59,076 nt of DNA, taken from the NCBI RefSeq assembly GCF_001908185.1, contig NZ_LGHM01000049.1:1-59076 (forward strand), written 5' to 3'. Position 1 is the first letter of the stretch. Each line of letters begins with the position of its first letter. The notes beneath the pieces are model-generated. The model saw nothing but the letters and a program-made list of their open reading frames with translations. It did not search any database and was not told where the DNA came from. The position numbers and the translations under genes are program-made. Of this stretch, positions 27,499 to 36,768 are shown piece after piece. This DNA comes from Bradyrhizobium sp. AS23.2. GTDB taxonomy: Bacteria > Pseudomonadota > Alphaproteobacteria > Rhizobiales > Xanthobacteraceae.

Positions 27499-29142
27499 TT
27501 ACGCGCTCCGCGCCAGTGCACCGTCGATCACGTTGACGGCGTTCTGAATGCCGTAGACCGCGACGAAGGAGCCGAAGCGCGGGCCCTTCTCCTGGCCGAG
27601 CAGCACCTGGTAGAGCATGTTGAACCAGTCGAGCGTGACGCCGGGGCGGCCGTCCTTGCCCTTCTTGACCTGATCGAGGAACGGCTCGCGGCGGCCGATC
27701 TCGTAGACGACGTTCTGGATGTCCTCGGCCGAGGCATCTTGCGGAAGCTGCGACAGCGCATCACGCAGATCCTGCAGCGCGGCGCGCTCGGTGTCCGAGG
27801 GCACGCGGAACTGCTTCGTCGGCGCAACGAAGTCGCGGTAGTAGTTGATGGCGTAGCCGACCATGGCATCGAGCTTCGGATGCGTCTGCGGGCTCACGCC
27901 GGGGCGGTAGCGGCCGATGAAGCCCCACAGCGTCTCGGCATTCTCGGCATTCGACGACGACACCAGCGTCAAGAGAAGCTGGAAGGTGACGGGCATGTCG
28001 CCTTTCGGCGGATTGCCGTTGTGGATGTGCCAGACCGGATTGCCGAGCTGCTGCTTGCCATCCTGCCTGGCAAAACCGTCGATGAACTGCTGATAGTCGT
28101 CGACGTTGCGCGGGATGACGTCGAAGTAGAGACGCTTGGCCGCCTTCGGCTCGCGATACATGAACAGCGACAGCGATTCCGGCGAGGCGTAGCGCAGCCA
28201 TTCGTCGATGGTGAGGCCGTTGCCCTTCGACTTCGAGATCTTCTGGCCCTTCTCGTCGAGGAAGAGTTCGTAGTTGAAGCCTTCGGGCGGCGTGCCGCCG
28301 AGCGCCCTGGCGATCGCACCGGAGAGCTTCACGGAGTCGATCAGATCCTTGCCGGCCATCTCGTAGTCGACGCCGAGCGCGACCCAGCGCATCGCCCAGT
28401 CGGCCTTCCACTGGCACTTGACGTTGCCGCCCGTAACGGGCGTTTCGACTTCCTGATTGGTGTCGGGATCGACATAAGTGACCGTGCCCGCGGCGACGTC
28501 TCGGCGAATCATCGGGACTTGCAGCACGACACCGGTGGTCTTGCTGACGGGCAGGAACGGCGAATAGGTCGCGCGGCGGTCCGGCCCCAGCGTCGGCAGA
28601 ATGATCGCCATGATCTTGTCGTAGGCGGCAAGCATCTTCAGCAGCGTCGCGTCGAAGCGACCCGACTTGTAGTACTCGGTCGAGCTGGCGAATTCGTAGT
28701 CGAAGCCGAAATGATCGAGGAAGGCGCGCAGGCGCGCATTGTTGGCCGCGCCGAACGAGGGATATTCGTTCGAGAACGGGTCGGGCACGGCGGTCAGCGG
28801 ACGTCCCAGATATTGCGCCAACAGATCCTTGTTCGGGACGTTGTCCGGCACCTTGCGCAGGCCGTCCATGTCGTCGGAGAAGGCGAGCAGGCGCGTCTTG
28901 ATCTTGTCCTCGGTGAGCACGCGGAAGGCATGACGCACCATCGAGGTGCGCGCGACCTCGCCGAACGTGCCGATATGCGGCAGGCCGGAGGGGCCATAGC
29001 CGGTCTCGAACAGCACCTCATCCTTCGGGCTTTTCTTCAGCCGCGCGACAATGGCCTTCGCCTGCTCGAACGGCCAGGCGTTGGATTGTTCGGCGAGCGC
29101 ACGCAGGTCGCTCGGGTTCGCGGCAAGATCGATAACAGACAT
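27499..29142 (-). CDS. lysK: Lysine--tRNA ligase, class I
   Basis: Charges tRNA-Lys. It is the class I (Rossmann-fold) form found in archaea, spirochaetes and alphaproteobacteria, unrelated to the class II LysS. The 547-aa protein has the HIGH-type motif HIGT (56-59) and the KMSKS-type motif KISKSKGNG (301-309). Metal-binding-type CQWKADW occurs near residue 243. ATG 29142 ([10 protein letters not shown]) is chosen because the upstream extension translates a palindromic repeat. Confidence 0.94.
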   Translation of the reverse strand: MSVIDLAANPSDLRALAEQSNAWPFEQAKAIVARLKKSPKDEVLFETGYGPSGLPHIGTFGEVARTSMVRHAFRVLTEDKIKTRLLAFSDDMDGLRKVPDNVPNKDLLAQYLGRPLTAVPDPFSNEYPSFGAANNARLRAFLDHFGFDYEFASSTEYYKSGRFDATLLKMLAAYDKIMAIILPTLGPDRRATYSPFLPVSKTTGVVLQVPMIRRDVAAGTVTYVDPDTNQEVETPVTGGNVKCQWKADWAMRWVALGVDYEMAGKDLIDSVKLSGAIARALGGTPPEGFNYELFLDEKGQKISKSKGNGLTIDEWLRYASPESLSLFMYREPKAAKRLYFDVIPRNVDDYQQFIDGFARQDGKQQLGNPVWHIHNGNPPKGDMPVTFQLLLTLVSSSNAENAETLWGFIGRYRPGVSPQTHPKLDAMVGYAINYYRDFVAPTKQFRVPSDTERAALQDLRDALSQLPQDASAEDIQNVVYEIGRREPFLDQVKKGKDGRPGVTLDWFNMLYQVLLGQEKGPRFGSFVAVYGIQNAVNVIDGALARSA

Positions 29143-29218
29143 TAAGGGCCTCCGGGCCGCGGAAAATAGCGATTTCCGGGCAGAATGCAATTTTGTGGGG
29201 TGAGGTCCGCCCCACACC

Positions 29219-29301
29219 GTCATTGCGAGCAAGCGAAGCAATCCAGAATCTTTCCGCGGAGACACTCTGGATTGCTTCGTCGCTGCGCTCCTCGCAATGA
29301 C
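29219..29301. repeat. Long intergenic inverted repeat, family B copy 2
   Basis: Begins GTCATTGCGAGCAAGCGAAG and ends CTCGCAATGAC, with ATCCAGA and TCTGGAT arms. It is the second copy of the element at 6427-6504 and occupies the gap between lysK and the binding-protein gene. Confidence 0.85.
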
Positions 29302-29319
29302 GGTGAGGAGGCAGCGAAA

Positions 29320-30294
29320 CTAAAACGGGCTCACCGAAAAATACCGCAGCCAGAGATCGGTGTAGCGGCCTTTTTCCCAGACGCGGAACAGCGCCCAGTT
29401 CAGAGCCTGGCGCAGCACGTCGTTGCCCTTGCGCACGGCGATGCCGACGCCCTCGCCGAAGAAGCGGCTCTCGACGAAGGGGCCGCCGGAGAAGGCGCAG
29501 CAGTCACCGGAATCGGTGCCGTTGATCCAGAACGCGAGTGAGATGGCGTCGCCGAAGATGAAATCGACCTCGCCCTTGCGCAAAGCGGTGCGGAGCGCAT
29601 CGTCATTGGGATAGCCGTGCAGCTCGGCGTCGGTGAACATCGCCTTCAGATACGCTTCATGCGCGGAGCCGGCGATGACGCCGACCTTCTTGCCTTCGAG
29701 ATATTCGGGCCGGACCTCCGGCATCACCGCGTCCTTGCGCGAGGCGAAGCGCGCCGGCACGCGGTAATAGGGATCGGTGAAATCGACGCGAGCGCGCAGC
29801 TGCGGGCTTACCGCCATCGAGGCGATGATGGCGTCGCCCCGGTTGGAGGTGAGCGCGTCGACCAGCGTCTCGAAGCGGCGCATCTGCACCGTGCAGGTGA
29901 CCTTGATCTCCTCGCAGAGCGCGCGGGCGAGATCGACATTGAAGCCGGCCGGATTGCCATCGGCGCCGGTGTAGTTGAACGGCGGATAATCGGTCTCGGT
30001 CAGGAAGCGGATCACGGTCAGGCGCGACAGGTCCGGCCGCTCCGGCCGCCGCCGCGGGTCCCAGAAGCCGGGCACCGCCTGGGGAGCGGCGGCCTGGGGC
30101 GCAGTTTGCGGCGCGGTCTGAGGCGTCCCTTGAGGCGTTGCTTGAGGCGTTCCTTCGGGCGCCGCCGGAGGCTGCTTGGCCGGGGCCTGCGCCCTCGCAT
30201 CGGGCAGGGCTGTGAGCAGGCAGACGCCGGCCGCCAGTCCAAGCAGGACACGGCGCATGGTTTTGGGCGATTTTACCTGTCGCGACGAGGCCAT
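29320..30294 (-). CDS. Amino-acid-type periplasmic substrate-binding protein
   Basis: PBP type II protein of the GlnH/ArtJ kind, 324 aa. A signal peptide (LLGLAAGVCLLTALPDARA) is followed by a Pro/Ala/Gln/Thr-rich linker of repeated GTPQATPQ and APQAAPQ units (about 40-70). The binding domain then begins at VIRFLTETDYPPFNY and includes EEIKVTCTVQ and DAIIASMAV. No permease or ATPase gene is adjacent, so it is an orphan or has a signalling role. Met 13 (position 30258) is an alternative start. Confidence 0.82.
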   Translation of the reverse strand: MASSRQVKSPKTMRRVLLGLAAGVCLLTALPDARAQAPAKQPPAAPEGTPQATPQGTPQTAPQTAPQAAAPQAVPGFWDPRRRPERPDLSRLTVIRFLTETDYPPFNYTGADGNPAGFNVDLARALCEEIKVTCTVQMRRFETLVDALTSNRGDAIIASMAVSPQLRARVDFTDPYYRVPARFASRKDAVMPEVRPEYLEGKKVGVIAGSAHEAYLKAMFTDAELHGYPNDDALRTALRKGEVDFIFGDAISLAFWINGTDSGDCCAFSGGPFVESRFFGEGVGIAVRKGNDVLRQALNWALFRVWEKGRYTDLWLRYFSVSPF

Positions 30295-30394
30295 CGGCGG
30301 GAGATGAACGAATTTCGTTGGGATCGGAGGGCCTTATAGACCATCCCGCCGGGAACGCGAGCGTCGATTGCAGCCTGGGTGAGGCTAGGCGGCC

Positions 30395-30514
30395 GTCATG
30401 CCCGGGCTTGTCCCGGGCATCCACGTCCTTTGCACTATGCGGCAAGACGTGGATGGCCGGGTCATAGGCGAGCGGAAGCGAGCCGTCCTTCGGACGGCTA
30501 TGCCCGGCCATGAC
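30395..30514. repeat. Long intergenic inverted repeat, family C copy 2
   Basis: Starts GTCATGCCCGGGCTTGTCCC and ends TATGCCCGGCCATGAC, with a GACGTGGATG inner arm opposing CATCCACGTC. It fills the 253-bp gap between the binding-protein and SCO genes. Other copies are at 12274-12383 and 35803-35891. Confidence 0.85.
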
Positions 30515-30547
30515 GGTGTGGAAGGCGGTGCGGCCCAGATAGGGCCG

Positions 30548-31138
30548 TCAGAGATACCGTTTCAGCTCGGCCGCGGCCTCTTCTGGCGTCCGCTTCAGGT
30601 TGAACGGCGAGACGAAGCGGCCGTCGCGGTCCATCAGATAGATCAGCGCGGTGTGGTCCATGGTGTAGTCGCCGTCCTTGGTCGGGACCTTCTTGGCATA
30701 GACCCGGTAGGACGTGATGACCTTGGCGGTCTCGGCGGGATCGCCGCTGAGGCCCTCGAGATGCGGGTCGAAGCTCGCCAGATAGTCCTTCATCGTCGCG
30801 GGCGTGTCGCGCTCCGGATCGACCGAGATGAAGATGGCATTGACCTTGTCGGCATCCTTGCCCATGGCGCGGAGCACTTCCGATATCTCGAACAGCGAGG
30901 TCGGGCAGACGTCGGGGCAATGGGTGTAGCCGAAGAAGATCAGGGTCGGTTTGCCCTTCAAATTCTTGTCGGTGACAGCCTTGCCGTGCTGGTCGGTGAG
31001 CTGGAACGGGCCGCCGATCGCGGCCGGCTGTGCCACCTTGCTGACCCCGCCCATGGCCCAGAACACGATCAGGAGGCCGACGACGAGGCTTGCGGCGAAG
31101 GCGGTCGCGATCACCAGCGGACGGGCAGTGGAGCTCAT
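30548..31138 (-). CDS. SCO1/SenC family copper chaperone
   Basis: 196-aa thioredoxin-fold protein anchored by one N-terminal membrane helix (about 8-28) and facing the periplasm. Copper ligands are present: Cys 74 and Cys 78 in THCPDVCP and His 162 in YTMDHTALI. SCO proteins deliver copper to the CuA site of cytochrome oxidase or act as thiol reductases. A 64-aa membrane protein is encoded just upstream on the same strand. Confidence 0.92.
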   Translation of the reverse strand: MSSTARPLVIATAFAASLVVGLLIVFWAMGGVSKVAQPAAIGGPFQLTDQHGKAVTDKNLKGKPTLIFFGYTHCPDVCPTSLFEISEVLRAMGKDADKVNAIFISVDPERDTPATMKDYLASFDPHLEGLSGDPAETAKVITSYRVYAKKVPTKDGDYTMDHTALIYLMDRDGRFVSPFNLKRTPEEAAAELKRYL

Positions 31139-31162
31139 GAGCGAAAAACTTCCTGTCGCGGG

Positions 31163-31357
31163 TCAGAAGCAGGCGGCGAAGCCGGTCCTGATCACTTCGA
31201 AGAACACCTGGGTGCCATAGTGGAACCACAGCGCCAGCGCACCGATCACGACGAGACCGCCGACGCCCGCGCCAGCCAAGAGCAGCACGGACGGCGTCCG
31301 GCCGACAGTGGGCGAATTGTCCTGTAACGGATGTGCCGGGTGCAGTGGTTGAGCCAT
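31163..31357 (-). CDS. Small single-helix membrane protein next to SCO
   Basis: 64-aa protein from ATG 31357 (MAQPLHPAHP) with one transmembrane helix (about 24-43). It lies 24 bp upstream of the SCO gene on the same strand and is probably co-transcribed. No domain is recognised. A role in oxidase assembly is only a guess from position. A longer upstream start was rejected because the extension lacks support. Confidence 0.65.
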   Translation of the reverse strand: MAQPLHPAHPLQDNSPTVGRTPSVLLLAGAGVGGLVVIGALALWFHYGTQVFFEVIRTGFAACF

Positions 31358-31460
31358 GACAACGATCGCGGTGAAGGCCTGGATTCCCTGCCCTTCAAAT
31401 AGGCGTTGGCCCACGGGCGGGCAAGCGCCGGCGGGCAAACGTCACGTCGTACTGATGGGT

Positions 31461-31982
31461 TTAGTGAACCAGCTGGCCGCGGGCGGACTCCAGCTGTTCC
31501 GCCGGCGGGAGAGCCCGGCGCAAGGGCTTGCTGGTCGAAGCCTGCGCGTCCAGGTAGCAGGGCCTGTACATCGCCTGGAGCTGCTTGCCCCTTAGGAAGA
31601 GCATGTGCGGGGTGAGGCCGCCGCGCTGCGTGATCCAGCGCTTCACCCGCGACGGGTACATCGCATAGAGCATCTGGGTCGCTTCGGGATTGGTGACCGC
31701 GCGGCCGTTGCTGCTGAAATCCCAGGCGGCGTGGAAGCCAAGCGTCGCGTGCGCGGTCACACAGATGCGGTCATGCGGAATGGCGCCGAGGACGATGGTG
31801 CAGGCCGAAGCGCAGAGGCCGTCGATGATGACGGTATCACCCGATTGCCGCAGGTCCTGATATTTGTCGACGTAGGTTCCGATCCGACCGCCGCGGTCGT
31901 CCGCGATCCGGACCACCGCCTGAGAAGCCCCCATGCACGCGATCAGCAGAACCGTCGCAAGCATCCCAGTCAGAAACTTCAT
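31461..31982 (-). CDS. Exported ClpP-like-fold protein (COG3904-like)
   Basis: 173-aa protein with a signal peptide (MKFLTGMLATVLLIACMGASQA). The region DTVIIDGLCASACTIVLG resembles the nucleophile elbow of ClpP/crotonase-like periplasmic proteins, with Ser in CASAC. GFHAAWD supplies a candidate His. Such proteins are common and uncharacterised in Bradyrhizobium. The catalytic reading is inferred. Confidence 0.7.
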   Translation of the reverse strand: MKFLTGMLATVLLIACMGASQAVVRIADDRGGRIGTYVDKYQDLRQSGDTVIIDGLCASACTIVLGAIPHDRICVTAHATLGFHAAWDFSSNGRAVTNPEATQMLYAMYPSRVKRWITQRGGLTPHMLFLRGKQLQAMYRPCYLDAQASTSKPLRRALPPAEQLESARGQLVH

Positions 31983-32232
31983 TGTCCCCCGCCCCAGTCG
32001 ATTTCGAATCTGCGTGTCAGGTTCGTGATGCGTTGCTAGCGTCCGCTGTAACCATGGTTTTGTCTAGGCGCGCCGGCTCGCTCAAAACAAATTCAAATCC
32101 AGTGTTGCGTCGGCGCTGCACAAGGCCCGCTTCGGTCCCAAACTGGAACAAGTTAACGGACTCTTACGTGCCGCACCCTTGATCTCAGCTACAACCGCTG
32201 GCTTCAATCCGGACAACTACAGGGGGGAACTC

Positions 32233-33891
32233 ATGACGGAGCAGGCGGACGTCATCGTCGTCGGTGCAGGACTATCGGGACTGGTGGCCGCGACCGAGAT
32301 CGCGGACGCAGGCAAGCGCGTGATCGTGGTCGACCAGGAGGGCGAGCAGTCGCTCGGCGGCCAGGCGTTCTGGTCGTTCGGCGGATTGTTCCTCGTCGAT
32401 TCGCCGGAGCAGCGCCGGCTCGGCATCAAGGATTCCTACGAGCTCGCGCTACAGGACTGGATCGGAACCGCCGGCTTCGACCGCGACGAGGATTTCTGGC
32501 CGCGCAAATGGGCCGAAGCCTATGTGGCGTTCGCTGCGGGCGAGAAGCGCGACTGGCTGCGCGCGATGGGCCACCGCATCTTCCCCGTGGTGGGCTGGGC
32601 GGAGCGCGGCGGCTATGATGCGATGGGTCACGGCAATTCGGTTCCGCGCTTCCACGTCACCTGGGGCACCGGCCCCGGCATCGTCGAGCCGTTCGAACGC
32701 CGGGCGCGCGAGGCCGTGAAGAGCGGCCGACTGACCTTCAGGTTCCGCCATCGCGTCGACGCGCTGTCCATCACCAACGGCACGGTGAATGGCGTCAGCG
32801 GCGCCGTTCTCGCGCCTGACAATGTCGAGCGCGGCAAGAGCTCCTCGCGCAATGTCGTCGGAGAGTTCTCGCTGAAGGCGCAGGCCGTGATCGTCGCCTC
32901 CGGCGGCATCGGCGGCAACCACGACCTTGTGCGGCAGAACTGGCCGCAGCGGCTCGGCGAGCCCCCGAAGTTCATGATCTCCGGCGTCCCCGAGCATGTC
33001 GACGGCCGCATGATCGGCATCACCGAGCGCGCCGGCGCGCGGCTGATCAACCGCGACCGCATGTGGCATTATGTCGAAGGCATCCAGAACTGGTCACCAA
33101 TCTGGCCGCGCCACGGCATCCGCATCCTGCCCGGCCCCTCCTCGATGTGGTTCGACGCGTCAGGCACACGCTTGCCGGCGCCGCTATTCCCCGGCTCCGA
33201 CACGCTCGGCCAGCTCAAATACATCATGTCCACCGGCTATGATTATTCCTGGTTCATCCTGACGCAGAGCATCATCAAGAAGGAATTTGCGCTGTCGGGC
33301 TCGGAGCAAAATCCCGATCTCACCGGCAAGAGCTGGCGCATGACCCTGCGCCGCGCCACCAACAAGGGCGCGCCGGCGCCCGTGGAGGCCTTCAAGAGCC
33401 ATGGTGTCGACTTCATCGTGCGCGACAAGATCGAGGATCTCGTCGATGCCATGAACAAGCTTGTCGACAGCGATTTGCTCAAGCTCGAGCACATCAGGAT
33501 GCAGATCGAGGCGCGCGACCGTGAGATCGCCAATCCCTACGTCAAGGATGCGCAGGTGATGAACATCCACAACGCACGACGCTACATCGGCGACAAGCTG
33601 ATCCGCACCGCCTCCCCGCACAGGATCCTGGATCCCGCGCATGGACCGCTGATCGCGGTCAAGCTCAACATCCTCACCCGCAAGACGCTGGGCGGCTTCG
33701 AGACCGACCTCGACTCGCGGGTGTTCGGCCAAGAGGGCAACGTCATTCCCGGCCTCTATGCGGTCGGCGAAGCCGCCGGTTTCGGCGGCGGCGGCGTGCA
33801 TGGCTATCGTTCGCTGGAAGGCACCTTCCTCGGCGGCTGCCTGTTCTCCGGCCGCAATGCAGGCCGCGCGGCGGCGAAAGCGGTAGGCTAG
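32233..33891 (+). CDS. FAD-binding dehydrogenase (fumarate reductase/KstD-like flavoprotein)
   Basis: 552-aa flavoprotein with an N-terminal dinucleotide-binding motif DVIVVGAGLSGLVAA and VVDQEGEQSLGGQ, and a C-terminal FAD segment with GLYAVGEAAGFGGGG. It belongs to the COG3573 branch of oxidoreductases related to fumarate reductase and 3-ketosteroid dehydrogenase. Its substrate is unknown. ATG 32233 follows an AGGGGGGA site. Only 3 bp separate it from the esterase gene, so the two are likely co-expressed. Confidence 0.88.
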   Translation: MTEQADVIVVGAGLSGLVAATEIADAGKRVIVVDQEGEQSLGGQAFWSFGGLFLVDSPEQRRLGIKDSYELALQDWIGTAGFDRDEDFWPRKWAEAYVAFAAGEKRDWLRAMGHRIFPVVGWAERGGYDAMGHGNSVPRFHVTWGTGPGIVEPFERRAREAVKSGRLTFRFRHRVDALSITNGTVNGVSGAVLAPDNVERGKSSSRNVVGEFSLKAQAVIVASGGIGGNHDLVRQNWPQRLGEPPKFMISGVPEHVDGRMIGITERAGARLINRDRMWHYVEGIQNWSPIWPRHGIRILPGPSSMWFDASGTRLPAPLFPGSDTLGQLKYIMSTGYDYSWFILTQSIIKKEFALSGSEQNPDLTGKSWRMTLRRATNKGAPAPVEAFKSHGVDFIVRDKIEDLVDAMNKLVDSDLLKLEHIRMQIEARDREIANPYVKDAQVMNIHNARRYIGDKLIRTASPHRILDPAHGPLIAVKLNILTRKTLGGFETDLDSRVFGQEGNVIPGLYAVGEAAGFGGGGVHGYRSLEGTFLGGCLFSGRNAGRAAAKAVG

Positions 33892-33894
33892 ATC

Positions 33895-34812
33895 GTGCGA
33901 CGGTGGATACATATCGGGGCGCTTCTTGCGGCAGTGGCCGCCGCCTCAGTCGCATCCGCCGATACGGTCGACGTCGGCGGCGTGAAGCGCTCCTACACCA
34001 CGCAACTGCCGGCGAAAAAGCCGGCACCACTCGTGGTCGTGCTGCATGGCAAGACCCAGCGCGGCGCGGACATGGTCGCGCGGACGGCGTGGCCGCAGGT
34101 CGCGAAGCGTGAAGGTTTTGCCGTGGTCTTTCCCGACGGGCTCAACCACGCCTGGGCCGATGCGAGGACGAAGGCGGGGCCTGCGCTTCGTGGCCCGCCT
34201 GTGGGCACTGACGACGTCGCCTTCATCGCAAAGCTCGTCGAGAAGCTGGTGGCGAACGGGACGGCCGACCCGAAGCGCATCTATGTCGCCGGCATCTCCA
34301 ATGGCGGCGCCATGGTGATGACGCTCATTTGCGCGCGTGCCGATCTGTTTGCGGCGGGCGCGAGCGTGGTCATGAATCTCACCGACGAAGCCGCGGTCAC
34401 GTGCCATCCGTCACGGCCGCTGCCGATGCTGATCATGAACAGCACGGCCGACCCGCTTGTCCCTTACGAGGGCGGGCGCGGATCGAGCTATTTTGCCGCA
34501 GACGGGTTCTGGTCGACCAATGAGACGCTGGAATTCTGGCGTAAGCTCAATGGCTGCGAGATCGATGACGCCGACGTGACGGATTTACCTGACAGAGCGC
34601 CCGCGGACCAGTCCACGGTTACGCGGATCTCCTCGCACTGTCCCCGGGGGCACGACGTCGTGCTCTATCGCATCAATCACGGCGGACATCGCATGCCCGG
34701 CTTCTCTCCGGATGCCCGCTTCCCGAAGATCGCGACGAGGCTGTTGGGTCCGCAGAACGGCGACATCGACGGCGCCGAGACGATCTGGACGTTTTTCCGT
34801 CAGTTTCCGTGA
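33895..34812 (+). CDS. Exported PHB depolymerase-family esterase (LpqC-like)
   Basis: 305-aa alpha/beta-hydrolase with a GTG start and a signal peptide (WIHIGALLAAVAAASVASA). The nucleophile elbow is AGISNGGAMV (Ser in GxSxG). PLVVVLHGKTQ supplies the oxyanion region, TADPLVPYEGG the acid residue region and NHGGHRMPG the catalytic His. Relatives include polyhydroxybutyrate depolymerases and feruloyl esterases. Whether it acts on polyester or an ester made by the neighbouring dehydrogenase pathway is not determined. Confidence 0.87.
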   Translation: MRRWIHIGALLAAVAAASVASADTVDVGGVKRSYTTQLPAKKPAPLVVVLHGKTQRGADMVARTAWPQVAKREGFAVVFPDGLNHAWADARTKAGPALRGPPVGTDDVAFIAKLVEKLVANGTADPKRIYVAGISNGGAMVMTLICARADLFAAGASVVMNLTDEAAVTCHPSRPLPMLIMNSTADPLVPYEGGRGSSYFAADGFWSTNETLEFWRKLNGCEIDDADVTDLPDRAPADQSTVTRISSHCPRGHDVVLYRINHGGHRMPGFSPDARFPKIATRLLGPQNGDIDGAETIWTFFRQFP

Positions 34813-34908
34813 ACGACGCATGCATCGGCGGCAACGCATGCGTGCCGGGGGTGGCAGAGCACGGGGCGCTGCGCTAGACAGGGCCGCCATTCCACCAGGA
34901 GACTCCCA

Positions 34909-35259
34909 ATGAGCATTCAGCGTTTCGAATCCGGCCCGCGCATGAGCCAGGTCGTCGTGCACGGCAACACCGTCTATCTCGCAGGTGTCGTCGCCAACAA
35001 GGCCGCCGGCGAAAGCGTGACGAAGCAGACCCAGGACATCCTGGCGACGATCGACAGCCATCTTGCCAAGGCCGGCACCGACAAGTCGAAGCTGCTCTCG
35101 GCCACGATCTACATCACCGACATGAAGACCTTTGGCGAGATGAACGCGGTGTGGGACGCCTGGGTCTCGCCCGGCAACACCCCGGCCCGCGCCACCGTCG
35201 AAGCCAAGCTGGCGGCGGCGCAATACACCGTCGAGATCATGGTGACCGCGGCGAAGTAA
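34909..35259 (+). CDS. RidA family protein
   Basis: 116-aa member of the YjgF/YER057c/RidA family, trimeric enamine/imine deaminases. GNTVYLAGVVA, QTQDILATIDSHLAKAG and the PARATVEAKL segment with the carboxylate-binding Arg are visible. It belongs to the archetypal active group by that Arg, although the exact subfamily is uncertain. It lies 96 bp after the esterase gene. Confidence 0.9.
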   Translation: MSIQRFESGPRMSQVVVHGNTVYLAGVVANKAAGESVTKQTQDILATIDSHLAKAGTDKSKLLSATIYITDMKTFGEMNAVWDAWVSPGNTPARATVEAKLAAAQYTVEIMVTAAK

Positions 35260-35412
35260 TTTCGCGAGAATTTCGCATGCGACTGAAGCGCGATGACAAC
35301 ATCATCGCGCTTCAGTTTTTTGCGGGCCATGATCTCCGAGGTAATCGATCGGCGCGCGCAAACCTTCGATAGTCAGGGACAGCCCGACACGGCGCCATCG
35401 AAGGAGAGCAAC

Positions 35413-35778
35413 ATGACCGACCACGTCACCATCGCCCGCCGCTACATCGAGCTCTGGAACGAGCGCGCGGCTGGCCGCCGGCGCGAGCTGCTCAGCGAGA
35501 ACTGGACGGCAGATGCGAGCTATGTCGATCCCCTGATGAAGGGCGACGGCCAGGACGGCATCGACGCGCTGATCGCAGGCGTGCAGCAGCGCTTTCCGGA
35601 ATTCAAGTTCAAGCTGATCGGCGAGCCCAACGGCTACGGCGACCACATCCGCTTCTCCTGGGGCCTCGGCCCCGATGGTGTCGACAGCCCGATCAAGGGG
35701 ACGGATTTCGCCGTGCTGAAGGACGGCCGGATCAGAAGCATCACGGGATTTCTGGATCAGGTGCCTGCGGGCGCGTGA
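35413..35778 (+). CDS. NTF2-like (SnoaL-type) protein
   Basis: 121-aa cone-fold protein from ATG 35413, preceded by GGAGAG. Start IARRYIELWNERA and SYVDPLMKGDG, then GYGDHIRFSWGLG, fit the nuclear transport factor 2/SnoaL superfamily. Members bind or transform small hydrophobic ligands. The ligand here is unknown. Confidence 0.8.
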   Translation: MTDHVTIARRYIELWNERAAGRRRELLSENWTADASYVDPLMKGDGQDGIDALIAGVQQRFPEFKFKLIGEPNGYGDHIRFSWGLGPDGVDSPIKGTDFAVLKDGRIRSITGFLDQVPAGA

Positions 35779-35802
35779 AATACGCCTAGAATGCCCAAAC
35801 TC

Positions 35803-35891
35803 GTCATGCCCGGGCTTGTCCCGGGCATCCACGTTCTTCGTACAGCTGGCGACTCGAGTTCGTGGATGGCCGGGACAAGCCCGGCCATGAC
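35803..35891. repeat. Long intergenic inverted repeat, family C copy 3
   Basis: Starts GTCATGCCCGGGCTTGTCCC and ends AAGCCCGGCCATGAC, between the convergent NTF2-like and amidohydrolase genes. Confidence 0.85.
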
Positions 35892-35916
35892 GATGTGGAA
35901 ACGTCGGTGTGTCACC

Positions 35917-36765
35917 TCAGCCAGCCGACAACCGATACGCGCGCTTGGCATTCACTCCGAACGCTTTCTCCCGCACACGCCCACCCAGCTTCGCCAAGCA
36001 CGCTTCCAGCGCGTTCTTGATCTCGCCATAACTCCCCGCGAGCAGGCACACCGGCCAGTCGGAGCCGAAGATCAGGCGGTCCTCGCCAAAGCATTGCGCG
36101 GCGTGCTCGACGAACGGAAACAGCCGCTCCGCGCCCCAATCGTTCCAGACCGATTCCGTCGCGAGCCCCGAGATCTTGCACCAGACGTTGCCGCAAGCCG
36201 CGAGCGCGGCGATGCGGTCGGCCCATTCGGCGCTGCCGCCATCGGCGATCGGCGGCTTGGCAGCGTGGTCGAGGACGAAATGCGCTTGCGGAAAGGCCCG
36301 GGCGGTCGCGATCGCAGCGGGCAGCTCGCGAGTTCGGACGAGCAAATCATAGGCGAGATCGCGGGCGAACACCGCGGCCAGCCCACGCCGAACATCCTCG
36401 CGCAGCAACCAATCGGGATCGGGCTCGTCGTGGACCTGGTGGCGGATGCCAACCAGCTTGTCTCCGCCCGGCGAAGCGCGCAGCCGATCGAGCGTCTGAC
36501 CCAGACCGCTATCGGTGAGATCGGCCCATCCGACCACGCCGACGACAAATGGATTCGCGGCGGCGACCTGCAGAAATTCCTCGGTCTCATCCAGCGCGGA
36601 GCGGCACTGCACCACGATGCTCGCGTCGACGCCGTTTGCTTTCAAGAGCGGCGCGAGATCGGCGGGGCCGAAGGCGCGGCGGATCGGTGTGAGCTCAGGC
36701 GCGTCCATCCAGGGATAGTCGGCGCGCGTGGGATCCCAAAAATGCTGATGGCCGTCGATGATCAT
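35917..36765 (-). CDS. Amidohydrolase-family lactonase (COG3618-like)
   Basis: 282-aa TIM-barrel hydrolase with an N-terminal metal motif DGHQHFWDP (HxH) and a later FGSDWPVC carrying the metal Asp. It belongs to the COG3618 group, which includes L-fuconolactonase and 2-pyrone-4,6-dicarboxylate lactonase. With an aldose dehydrogenase-like gene just upstream (3-bp gap) it probably opens an aldonolactone. It is the last gene of the sugar operon. Confidence 0.85.
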   Translation of the reverse strand: MIIDGHQHFWDPTRADYPWMDAPELTPIRRAFGPADLAPLLKANGVDASIVVQCRSALDETEEFLQVAAANPFVVGVVGWADLTDSGLGQTLDRLRASPGGDKLVGIRHQVHDEPDPDWLLREDVRRGLAAVFARDLAYDLLVRTRELPAAIATARAFPQAHFVLDHAAKPPIADGGSAEWADRIAALAACGNVWCKISGLATESVWNDWGAERLFPFVEHAAQCFGEDRLIFGSDWPVCLLAGSYGEIKNALEACLAKLGGRVREKAFGVNAKRAYRLSAG

Positions 36766-36768
36766 GCC

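Noticed and set aside
27400..29145. A 581-codon open frame on the plus strand
   Set aside because: It is antisense to lysK, which has both aminoacyl-tRNA synthetase motifs. Composition is that of a shadow (Arg/Asp/His-rich).
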